A stretch of 64,000 nucleotides of DNA from contig JABSOW010000006.1 in assembly GCA_013215465.1 (NCBI GenBank), positions 1 through 64,000 on the forward strand. The letters are read 5' to 3'. This DNA is from Colwellia sp. Its GTDB lineage: Bacteria > Pseudomonadota > Gammaproteobacteria > Enterobacterales > Alteromonadaceae. This document shows positions 29,299 to 37,246 of the stretch, in pieces (the stretch's first letter is position 1; each line of letters begins with the position of its first letter). The notes beneath the pieces are model-generated. The model was given only the letters and a program-made list of their open reading frames with translations, made no database searches and was not told the origin of the DNA. A program made the translations under genes and the position numbers.

Positions 29299-29463
29299 AA
29301 GGGTCTCTCCAATATCAATTTTAGTAGCCCGACCTCAAATCAACTGGTCAGAGGTCGGACTTTCAAACAAGTGTTTGATTAAATCATGTTCTTTACTTTT
29401 TCTCAAGTAAGATTAGTGATGATTTATCTAAAAAGACAATTATATAGCTGAATTTTAGGCATA

Positions 29464-29490
29464 AAAAAAGCGCAAACTATGCGCTTTTTT
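29464..29490. terminator. Terminator of the DUF3010 gene
   Basis: Stem AAAAAAGCGCA / TGCGCTTTTTT around AACTA. It gives a T run on both strands and lies 27 bases past the stop of the leftward DUF3010 gene, before the acyl-CoA dehydrogenase. Confidence 0.88.
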
Positions 29491-29516
29491 TAGATGATAT
29501 ATTATTTAAACAGTGA

Positions 29517-29942
29517 TTATACCGTTGCTAAATAAGCAAATACTGTGGTGAAAGCTTGTTCTTGATACTGTTTTAACCCTGTATCTCTAAAGTCGATGTC
29601 TATTTGGCTCTTTGATAATTCTTTTTTAATAAAACTTCCTGCAAGAATTTCAACCTGTAATTCTTTTATCAATTGAATAGCTGCTTCTACTTTAAAACCG
29701 ATAGGCCCACCAGCAAATTTCCCTTTTAACGCACGCCCTTTAATCAGTACATGGCTTACTTGATAGTCTTCCATTAGTTTCGCAAAGGTAAACTGAAAAT
29801 GTTGCACTTGTTCAGCATCCCCAGCGTTATCAAGGCTAATTTTTTGTACTCGCGTATGAGGAATATCATACAAATTATTTTCTTTAGACATAATACAAAT
29901 AATTGCATCATTACCTTTTATTTCAACGCCACATGCTTTCAT
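29517..29942 (-). CDS. DUF3010 family protein
   Basis: A 141-residue soluble protein with the DUF3010 pattern: an opening MKACGVEIKGNDAIICI and a central FTFAKLMEDYQVSHVLIKGR with KGKFAGGPIGFKVEAAIQL. The N-terminal GVEIKGND and alternating strands give an RNase H/actin-like look, but this is only an impression. Single gene between its own terminator and the divergent SDR gene. No function is known to me. Confidence 0.82.
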   Translation of the reverse strand: MKACGVEIKGNDAIICIMSKENNLYDIPHTRVQKISLDNAGDAEQVQHFQFTFAKLMEDYQVSHVLIKGRALKGKFAGGPIGFKVEAAIQLIKELQVEILAGSFIKKELSKSQIDIDFRDTGLKQYQEQAFTTVFAYLATV

Positions 29943-30070
29943 GGAAAAATCTCAAATTTTAGAATTATGGACATTATAGCGAATTTACTAAAATAAGAAA
30001 ATGGCACTGCACTGAACTTAACGTTATCATTAAGAAAATATTTTATTGATAAACTTAATGGCTCAATTAG

Positions 30071-30796
30071 ATGAAAAAAACATGTGTGGTTACTGGTGGT
30101 AGTTCAGGGATAGGTTTAAGCATAGTAAAATTATTTGAACAAAATAATTACCAGGTTTTTAATTTGGATTTATCCCCTTCTCCTTTTGGTGAGTTTTGTT
30201 ATTGCGATGTGACTAATATTAGCCAGGTAACTAAAATTATTAACAATATTGCTAAACAACAGTCTATCGACGTGCTGGTTTCTAACGCCGGCATTCATTT
30301 TTCTGCCAATATAGAAAACACCTCAGAAGATGATTTTGATAAGGTATTTAATCTCAATGTTAAAGGCGCTTATGCTGCCGTTAAAGCCGTATTACCTAGT
30401 ATGAAAGCGAGTAACAATGGCGCGATTATTATTATCTCTTCCGATCAAGCGTTAATCGCTAAACACAACTCTTTTGCCTATAACTTAAGTAAAGCGGCAC
30501 TTGCTTCAATGGCGAAAACTACCGCACTTGATTACGCCGCCTTTAATATTCGCGCTAATGCTGTTTGCCCTGGCACTATCGAAACGCCTCTTTATCATCA
30601 GGCCATCGATAATTATTGCCAAAAATCGGGTGCCGACAAAGCAGAAATTCATCGAGAAGAGGAAAGTTTGCAACCACTGAATCGTTTAGGACAGCCGGAA
30701 GAAGTGGCTGAGTTGGTGTTATTTTTAGCTTCAGATAAAGCTAAGTTTATTACTGGTAGCTTGCAGGTAATCGATGGTGGCTATACTGCGCAATAA
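30071..30796 (+). CDS. Short-chain dehydrogenase/reductase (sugar or sugar-acid type)
   Basis: Classical SDR of 241 residues: cofactor loop TGGSSGIG (8-15), SNAG (71-74), catalytic serine in IISSDQ (123-124) and YNLSK (Y137, K141). The C-terminal RLGQPEEVAELVLFLASDKA and ITGSLQVIDGGYTAQ are typical. An aspartate after the second strand (NLDLS) suggests preference for NAD. First of a two-gene rightward unit with a lactonase-like amidohydrolase, opposite an enolase-superfamily dehydratase and an aldolase-like protein. That context suggests a sugar dehydrogenase or a keto-deoxy-sugar-acid dehydrogenase. The exact substrate is not readable. Confidence 0.85.
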   Translation: MKKTCVVTGGSSGIGLSIVKLFEQNNYQVFNLDLSPSPFGEFCYCDVTNISQVTKIINNIAKQQSIDVLVSNAGIHFSANIENTSEDDFDKVFNLNVKGAYAAVKAVLPSMKASNNGAIIIISSDQALIAKHNSFAYNLSKAALASMAKTTALDYAAFNIRANAVCPGTIETPLYHQAIDNYCQKSGADKAEIHREEESLQPLNRLGQPEEVAELVLFLASDKAKFITGSLQVIDGGYTAQ

Positions 30797-30838
30797 CACC
30801 GTCCAATGGCACAAATAATAAAAGAGCGAGTAGTAAAA

Positions 30839-31729
30839 ATGAAAATAATTGACCCGCACTTACACTTATTTGCGCTTGAATTAGGTGACTATCATTGGTT
30901 AAAAGCTGAAAACCCGCCTTTTTGGCCTGATAAGCAATGTATCAATAATAAGTTCGATGAAACTGATTTAATGCTTACCGAGCCATTATCTTTAGCTGGC
31001 TTTATACATATTGAAGCCGGTTTTGATAACGAACAGCCATGGCGTGAACTTGCTGCCTTGGAGCATAACTGTAATAAACCTTTTCGCGCTATTGCTAATA
31101 TCGATTTAACAGCATCGAGCCAACAGGTTAGTGATTTAATAGAAAAATTAGCTGAATTTCGTTCATTCGTTGGCGTTCGCCACTTATTAGATGAGCAAGC
31201 TTTGAGTTTATTAACTAACAAACAAGTACTTAATAACATTAAAATACTTAATGATAATAGTTTGATCTTTGAAGTACAGCTAGCCTTGATTGAACATGAG
31301 ACAGTTAATACTCTATGTGATGTTATCGCTGATAATCTCGAGATTAGTTTCATTATCAATCACGCAGGTTTTCCACCTGCTAACATCGACACTAGTGCAT
31401 GGCAACGTTGGCAAAGTAACTTAACTAAATTGTCGTTTTATCCTAATGTTGCCATTAAATGCTCTGGTTGGGAAATGACCGACAGAAATTATAATACAGC
31501 TTGGTTAAACAACAACTTATCGCTGATTTTTACTGTTTTTGGCGCTAAAAGAGTTATGTTAGCCAGTAACTTTCCACTGTGCCTATTTAACCATAGCAAC
31601 TATCAAGCCTATTGGCAGTCAATAATCTCGAGCGATTTTTTTCAAGCGCTAAGCAAGTATGAAAAAAACGCCCTGTGCTACGACAATGCGCTTAATTGGT
31701 ATCTGCTTGCTTCAACGTGCTCAGAGTAA
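30839..31729 (+). CDS. Amidohydrolase-2 family protein, probable sugar lactonase
   Basis: TIM-barrel metal-dependent hydrolase. I set the start at 30839 (MKIIDPHLHLFALELGDYHW, 296 residues), because the in-frame ATG at 30806 has no ribosome site. The HxH metal motif is H7 and H9. Other conserved points are RGFVGVRH-like FVGVRHL and FIINHAGFPP. This family includes L-fuconolactonase and L-rhamnono-lactonase. The proline-for-lysine pattern and overall length fit those lactonases. It follows the SDR gene closely and probably opens the lactone formed by a dehydrogenase of the cluster. Confidence 0.8.
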   Translation: MKIIDPHLHLFALELGDYHWLKAENPPFWPDKQCINNKFDETDLMLTEPLSLAGFIHIEAGFDNEQPWRELAALEHNCNKPFRAIANIDLTASSQQVSDLIEKLAEFRSFVGVRHLLDEQALSLLTNKQVLNNIKILNDNSLIFEVQLALIEHETVNTLCDVIADNLEISFIINHAGFPPANIDTSAWQRWQSNLTKLSFYPNVAIKCSGWEMTDRNYNTAWLNNNLSLIFTVFGAKRVMLASNFPLCLFNHSNYQAYWQSIISSDFFQALSKYEKNALCYDNALNWYLLASTCSE

Positions 31730-31780
31730 ACGGATAAAAAAACCGTTCACCCTAGGCGCTAAGTAGTCGACAGAAACCGG

Positions 31781-32956
31781 TTATTTAATGGTGATATGTG
31801 GCGAACGCTTAACCACTGCATCATTTAACTCAATACCAAGCCCTGGCACTTCCGTTACTTGAAAAAAACCATCCACGGGTTGTGGGTCTTGCAAACATAA
31901 TTCACGATTCCAGTCTTTAGTCGCATAAGTATGGTGTTCATGAATTAAAAAATTAGGGATCGCTGTTTCTAAGTGTAGCGATGCTGCGGTAGCCACTGGC
32001 CCACCACAAACATGTGCTTGAATACGAATATCGTAAACATCAGCATAATCACACACTTTTTTCGTTTCAGTAAAACCACCACATAAGCCAACATCAGGTT
32101 GAAGTACGTCAATACTTTGATCTTCAAAGTAAGGACGTACATCCCAGCGATGATATAAGCGCTCGCCACCGGCAATAGGCACATTAACGCGATCAGATAC
32201 TTTTTTATGTACCGCAGGGTTCAAATAGTTAACTGGCTCTTCATACATCATGCAGCCAACTTCTTCGACAATAGCGCCCATTTGAATGGCCGATGCGGCG
32301 CCCATTAATGAGTGCGATTCAAAAATAATATCAACATCTTCACCAACGGCGTCACGGATAGCACGTAATCTGTTACCAAATAAGCGCATTTGTGGCTTAG
32401 TAAATAACTTAGTTCGATCAAACGATGAACTGCCGTCTTTGTTATAGACTATAGGATCAACTTTTACCGCATCATAGCCTTCACTTACCGCTTTTAATGC
32501 CGCTTCGGCGTATTCTTCTGGCTCAATTAATTTCTTAATTTCGCTGTCCCAATCAAATTGCAGCTGACTGGCATAAGTGCGTAATTTGTCGTTGACCTTG
32601 CCGCCTAGTAATTGATAAACCGGTACACCTAACGCTTTGCCTTTAATATCCCAAAGTGCGGTATCAATGGCGCTCATAGCAGAATACAAAACAGGCCCGC
32701 CGCCTAAACCCCAAAAACTTTCTCTGAGCATACGTGACCATAACAATTCGGTATTAAACGGGTTAAAGCCTATTAAAATCGCTTCGCTAATTTCTTTGAT
32801 CATGGCAGCGGCAGCACTGTGCCCCCAATCATAAGCTAAACCAGCTTCGCCAACACCACTAATGCCTTCATCAGTATGAATACGAATAAAAACAGGATTC
32901 CAACCGATACGTTTTGGACAGTGAATATCAAATACTTCAATATGGGTAATTTTCAT
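31781..32956 (-). CDS. Enolase-superfamily acid-sugar dehydratase (mandelate racemase/MLE family)
   Basis: A 391-residue enzyme expected to abstract the alpha-proton of a sugar acid and eliminate water. The N-terminal capping domain (1-125) is followed by the barrel with KxD (K165, D167), metal ligands E213 (IIFES), E239 (YEEPVN) and E265 (AGGERLYHRWD), and an acid/base candidate H315 (QAHVCGGP). The pattern resembles galactonate/fuconate-type dehydratases, but substrate choice in this superfamily cannot be made by eye. It lies 141 bases downstream of the aldolase-like gene, on the same strand, and converges with the SDR-lactonase pair. Confidence 0.85.
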   Translation of the reverse strand: MKITHIEVFDIHCPKRIGWNPVFIRIHTDEGISGVGEAGLAYDWGHSAAAAMIKEISEAILIGFNPFNTELLWSRMLRESFWGLGGGPVLYSAMSAIDTALWDIKGKALGVPVYQLLGGKVNDKLRTYASQLQFDWDSEIKKLIEPEEYAEAALKAVSEGYDAVKVDPIVYNKDGSSSFDRTKLFTKPQMRLFGNRLRAIRDAVGEDVDIIFESHSLMGAASAIQMGAIVEEVGCMMYEEPVNYLNPAVHKKVSDRVNVPIAGGERLYHRWDVRPYFEDQSIDVLQPDVGLCGGFTETKKVCDYADVYDIRIQAHVCGGPVATAASLHLETAIPNFLIHEHHTYATKDWNRELCLQDPQPVDGFFQVTEVPGLGIELNDAVVKRSPHITIK

Positions 32957-33097
32957 GTTTATCTCTTTAAATTATGTTCTTTATATCTACTGCAAATAAC
33001 TTAAATACAATACTTATTTAAGTTATCGCTATTTTAAGTAACAGCTCAGCTGCAAGAACTCTGGTTCTAGTTGAGCGATGCTGCAACAAGATGAATG

Positions 33098-33868
33098 TTA
33101 ATCAGCAAAATCTGGGTATGCTCTTGATACTCTGCGCACCATTGCTGGCCACGCCGTTGCTCCGCCTGTTTTCCCTGTATGGACAATATTCGCTTGGGCT
33201 TTAATGCCGTCAATAATGCTCTGCGGTGCATAAATTGGTTTCATGCCCGTAGCCATAACTTGCAATTGCACCTGACATGCTCGGGTTAGATCATACATAT
33301 GCATAAACGCGTCACCAATGGTTTTACCCAACGTAAGTGCACCATGGTTGCGCAATAACATAAAATTGGCATTGCCTAAGTCTTGCTGCAATCTTAATTT
33401 TTCATCGGCATTTACCGCTAAACCTTCGTATTCATGGTAACTCATCGACGCAAGTGCAAACATAGAATATTGGCTTAATGGCAGCAAACCTTCTTCAAGG
33501 CTAGCAACAGCAATTGTTTCGTTGGTGTGAACATGCATCACGCAAATATCATCATGACGCGCCTCATGTACCGCACTGTGAATAGTAAAACCCGCGGGGT
33601 TAATCTTAAATGGGCAATTTTTATCAATAATATTACCGTCAATATCAATTTTAACTAAGTTTGATGCGGTGACTTCTTCAAACGCCAAGCCAAAAGCATT
33701 AATTAATAGATACTCTGTCCCAGGAATACGAGCAGAAATATGCGTATGAATCAGATCATCCCAACCATGCATTACCATTAAACGATAACAGGCCGCTAAA
33801 TCAACCCGAATTTGCCATTCTTGCGCTGACACTTTATCTTTTACATTTACCCTAGGAAGTTCAAACAT
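33098..33868 (-). CDS. Class II aldolase/adducin family protein
   Basis: A 256-residue zinc-binding protein: THIS near 42, the histidine pair H112 and H114 (MHVHTNE), and a later histidine in RNHGAL (about 175). The segment PAGFTIHSAVHEARHD has the adducin-like form; the glutamate that acts in fuculose-phosphate aldolase is not evident at this place. It may therefore be a decarboxylase or dehydratase-like member and not a true aldolase. It lies upstream of the dehydratase gene and is the probable first gene of that leftward unit. The ATG at 33868 follows AGGCA. Confidence 0.82.
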   Translation of the reverse strand: MFELPRVNVKDKVSAQEWQIRVDLAACYRLMVMHGWDDLIHTHISARIPGTEYLLINAFGLAFEEVTASNLVKIDIDGNIIDKNCPFKINPAGFTIHSAVHEARHDDICVMHVHTNETIAVASLEEGLLPLSQYSMFALASMSYHEYEGLAVNADEKLRLQQDLGNANFMLLRNHGALTLGKTIGDAFMHMYDLTRACQVQLQVMATGMKPIYAPQSIIDGIKAQANIVHTGKTGGATAWPAMVRRVSRAYPDFAD

Positions 33869-33978
33869 CGTTATGCCTTATCTATTTTATTGCTATAAAT
33901 AAATTCTACCTGAGCTAGCGGCTGGTATAAAGAAAGAGTTACCATAAGCGCTAATTTCGAATTAAAAACTCTCTTTAT

Positions 33979-34761
33979 ATGTGTATTTTATTTTTTGCCA
34001 TCAAACAGCACCCTAAATATCCGATTATCATTTGTGCAAACCGTGATGAATTTCATCAAAGGCCGACACAAGCTATGCATTGGTGGCCTAAAAACAAGTT
34101 ACTAACGGCTAATGTACAAGCAGGTGATGTATTAGCGGGTAAAGATCTACAAGCGGGTGGCACCTGGCTTGGGCTAAATAATCAGGGACGCTTTAGTGCA
34201 CTGACCAATTTTCGCCAACCGCATTTAATTGATAAAAATAAGCAATCTCGTGGTGACTTGGTATTACAAGCGTTAGCACATCAAGATAATGAAATGATAA
34301 AGAAATTAACTAAGTCATCTAGCGAATATAATGGCTTTAACTTAGTCTTTGGTCAACTTAATAAGCTAAGGTGTTTTGACAGCGTCTCACAAAAACAACA
34401 GGTGTTAAGTGCAGGCTTTCACAGTTTATGTAACGGCGCATTAGACGACATTTGGCCTAAAATGGCACTTGGACAAGCTAAACTTTCCGAGGCAATAACA
34501 GAGCATTCCTTAGATGTCGAGCAGTTATTCAAGCTGATGAAAAGTGACCAACAAGCACACACTGATCATTTACCAAAAACAGGTGTACCACTAAGTTGGG
34601 AGCGGCTACTGAGCTCTATTTTTATTACTTCGCCAGATTACGGCACCCGAACGACCAATATCATCACCCTAGATAATGAAGGAAATATATCAATTTATGA
34701 TCAAAGCTATAATGAGCATGGTGAGTGTATAAAAAAACAAAGTTTCTCTATAGAGCTATAA
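33979..34761 (+). CDS. NRDE (TANGO2) family protein
   Basis: A 260-residue protein of the NRDE/TANGO2 family, conserved from bacteria to humans. It has Cys2 at the very N-terminus (MCILFFAI) and the eponymous motif NRDE at 21-24 (ANRDEFHQRPT), then LAGKDLQAGGTWLGLN and late GTRTTNIITLD. Cys2 could act as an N-terminal nucleophile as in Ntn hydrolases. Bacterial function is unsettled; work on eukaryotic homologues points to haem or lipid handling. Single gene, convergent with the small membrane protein at 34812. Confidence 0.85.
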   Translation: MCILFFAIKQHPKYPIIICANRDEFHQRPTQAMHWWPKNKLLTANVQAGDVLAGKDLQAGGTWLGLNNQGRFSALTNFRQPHLIDKNKQSRGDLVLQALAHQDNEMIKKLTKSSSEYNGFNLVFGQLNKLRCFDSVSQKQQVLSAGFHSLCNGALDDIWPKMALGQAKLSEAITEHSLDVEQLFKLMKSDQQAHTDHLPKTGVPLSWERLLSSIFITSPDYGTRTTNIITLDNEGNISIYDQSYNEHGECIKKQSFSIEL

Positions 34762-34811
34762 ACCATTGAACTTTATACATAGTTCCAAGATGAAAATAAA
34801 TTAAATAGCAT

Positions 34812-34985
34812 TTAACTTATTTCTTTTACCAGCGCAGCCAGTAAAAGAACAAACACTAAGATCCATGTAGTTTTACTAAATTTCTCTTGCTGCTCAGCAC
34901 TCATAGGCTTACCAAACCGTTCTCCTAAAACCACCATAAGCGCTACTGCAACAAAAACACCTGCTAATATAATTATTAATGCCAT
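34812..34985 (-). CDS. Small two-helix membrane protein (57 residues)
   Basis: Starts MALIIILAGVFVAVALMVVL and has a polar middle GERFGKPMSAEQQEKFSK and a second hydrophobic helix WILVFVLLLAALV. The ATG at 34985 is preceded by GGGAGGGTGG, a strong ribosome site, and the frame closes with TAA at 34812. The layout (helix, cytosol- or periplasm-facing charged loop, helix) and clean start support a real gene. Convergent with the NRDE gene and divergent from the ThrE-like exporter. Function unknown. Confidence 0.75.
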   Translation of the reverse strand: MALIIILAGVFVAVALMVVLGERFGKPMSAEQQEKFSKTTWILVFVLLLAALVKEIS

Positions 34986-35101
34986 TTATACCACCCTCCC
35001 TAGTTAAGGTTAACTAAGTTTTTCTACCTAGATTTAACAAAATCATTTACTATTACAAAAGATACATCTTATTTATTATTTTAGCTAGAGACAGAGTTTA
35101 C

Positions 35102-36343
35102 ATGCCGCAAGTTTCACCATCACAAACGGATGCTTTTTTTCAAAAACGTCGATTTATTATTCGACTTGGCAAGGCATTACATAAGCTCGGCTCAACAGCA
35201 TATCGTTTAGAAGATAACCTCCTTTCTATTGCCCGGTTTTTAGATATTCGTGCATCTTTTATTATTACCCCGACAGCGTTAACTTTTATTCTTTCTGATG
35301 ATGAAGATGATCAACAATATAACCACTTAGTTCGTGTTACACCGGGAGAAATTGATCTAGGCTCTTTAGCTCGTATTGATGAATTAGTTGATGAGCTAGT
35401 CAATGGCGAACGCACATTAGATGAAGCAATAGAACGCTTAAAAGAAGTCAATAGTAAACCGCCGCCCTATGGGATAATATTAACATTTTTAGCGTTTGGT
35501 GCCTCTAGTGGTGCCTTTGCGATGTTAATGCACACTAGCTGGCATGATGTTTTTTGGTCTACCATACTTGGCTTTGTGGTCTTTCTTTTTGTTATTTGGG
35601 CAGAGCGTTCACGCCGGGTAACTGAAATGTTAGAGCCCATAGCTGCATTAACCACCTCGATGTTAGCCTCACTAATTTCATTATTCGACCCTAGCATTAA
35701 TATTCCCATGGTGATTTTATCAAGCATTATCGCTTTTATTCCTGGTCTGTCACTCACGGTAGGTTTATCTGAACTTGCTGCTCGACATTTAATGTCCGGC
35801 ACGGCTCGGATAATGGATAGCGTTATGGTGCTATTTAAGCTTTATTTTGGCGCCGTATTAGGTATGGCTTTTGGTAAACTTATTTGGGGTGAAACGAGTT
35901 TTATCCCCCCAGATACCATGCCCGTTTGGACCTCATGGCTAGCGGTAACCACGCTGTCAATTTCTTTAGTTATCCTATTTAAAGTGCGCTTAAAAGACGC
36001 CCCTTGGGGCATGATAGCCGGCTATATTTCATTTAGCGTCAGTATTTGGGCCAGTAATTATTTAGGTGTCGCTTTAGGCGCATTTGTTGGCGCGTTTGCG
36101 TTAGGGATCTATAGTAATTTATTCTCACGTATAATGAACTTACCTTCTTCTATCGTTCGCTTACTTGGCTTAGTGGTATTAGTACCAGGCAGTAAAGTCT
36201 ATATCGGTTTAAACAATTTTGTTACGGGAAAACAGATGGTTGCGGTGAGTGACTTAGGCTCACAAACCTTTTTAATTTTTATGTCATTGGTTGCAGGGCT
36301 TATTTTTTCTAATGTCGCCCTACCTCATAGAAAAAATCTATAA
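35102..36343 (+). CDS. ThrE-family threonine/serine exporter-like protein
   Basis: A 413-residue inner-membrane protein combining both ThrE halves: a soluble N-terminal domain (1-120, with GSTAYRLEDNL and the LSDDEDDQ stretch) and about ten membrane segments in two blocks (130-270 and 280-410). ThrE of Corynebacterium exports threonine and serine. Here only membership of that family can be claimed. A TetR-type regulator follows 26 bases later on the same strand and may be co-transcribed. Confidence 0.85.
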   Translation: MPQVSPSQTDAFFQKRRFIIRLGKALHKLGSTAYRLEDNLLSIARFLDIRASFIITPTALTFILSDDEDDQQYNHLVRVTPGEIDLGSLARIDELVDELVNGERTLDEAIERLKEVNSKPPPYGIILTFLAFGASSGAFAMLMHTSWHDVFWSTILGFVVFLFVIWAERSRRVTEMLEPIAALTTSMLASLISLFDPSINIPMVILSSIIAFIPGLSLTVGLSELAARHLMSGTARIMDSVMVLFKLYFGAVLGMAFGKLIWGETSFIPPDTMPVWTSWLAVTTLSISLVILFKVRLKDAPWGMIAGYISFSVSIWASNYLGVALGAFVGAFALGIYSNLFSRIMNLPSSIVRLLGLVVLVPGSKVYIGLNNFVTGKQMVAVSDLGSQTFLIFMSLVAGLIFSNVALPHRKNL

Positions 36344-36369
36344 ATTTGGCTATTAACTGATTGAAAGTA

Positions 36370-37023
36370 ATGATAACAAAAAAACAAAAAACGCTATCAA
36401 CAATAGCCGTATCCACAACAAAAGCCTCAACAAATTACCATCATGGCGATTTATATAGCAGCTTACTTACTACAGCAACTGAGCTGATATCGGCAGGTGG
36501 CGTAGAATCTTTATCGTTACGAAAACTAGCGATGCGCATTGGCGTTTCTCGTACCGCTGCATACCATCACTTTACCGATAAAAATGATTTACTTATCGCC
36601 ATAGCGACGCAAGGTTTTGTTTCATGGAAAAATAAAGCTGAACAAATATTTACTGATAATTACTTAACTGAACGAGAAAAATATCAAACTTTCGTTCACT
36701 ATTATGTGCAATTTGCCACCGAAAATGCCGCCATCTATCAACTCATGTTTGGCGGCACTTTATGGAAAGATAAAAAAAGCCCTTCAAAACTCAAAGAAGT
36801 TGCTTACCCTAGTTTTCAATTTCAACTAGAAATGACTAAATCTTGGCAGAAAAAAGGGCTGTTACCTGCATCACCAAACACCTTACGTCTTGCCCAAGTA
36901 ACCTGGGCAACGTTACATGGTATCGCACAGTTAGTGATTGATGGGATATATGCTGATGCTAGTCAAATTGATGAAATGTGCCAATGTGCTGTTGACTTAT
37001 TTTTAGTTCCCAATAAAAAATAG
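36370..37023 (+). CDS. TetR/AcrR family transcriptional regulator
   Basis: An N-terminal helix-turn-helix (SLRKLAMRIGVSRTAAYHHF, about residues 50-70) and a ligand-binding C-terminal domain with the WHG-type pattern (TWATLHGIAQLVIDG). I prefer the ATG at 36370 over an in-frame TTG at 36361; neither has a good ribosome site, which fits coupling to the upstream exporter gene. The target is unknown; the neighbouring ThrE-like gene is the natural guess. Confidence 0.88.
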   Translation: MITKKQKTLSTIAVSTTKASTNYHHGDLYSSLLTTATELISAGGVESLSLRKLAMRIGVSRTAAYHHFTDKNDLLIAIATQGFVSWKNKAEQIFTDNYLTEREKYQTFVHYYVQFATENAAIYQLMFGGTLWKDKKSPSKLKEVAYPSFQFQLEMTKSWQKKGLLPASPNTLRLAQVTWATLHGIAQLVIDGIYADASQIDEMCQCAVDLFLVPNKK

Positions 37024-37246
37024 CGCTAATATTTTATCTTTAAAGTGAATCAATCACCTCTATTCATTGTAAACAAAAAGTAAATAGTCTATAAATTTAA
37101 CGTTACATTAAAAATGTAAAGGGATGTTTCGCTGAGTAGAAATTAAGGTAAATTCCTCGTAGTATCGAACCACGCTGCAGCACTTTCTAATATAGTGCAT
37201 AAGCACAACGATATAGTATTATTAAAATATAAAATGAGAGTGAATA

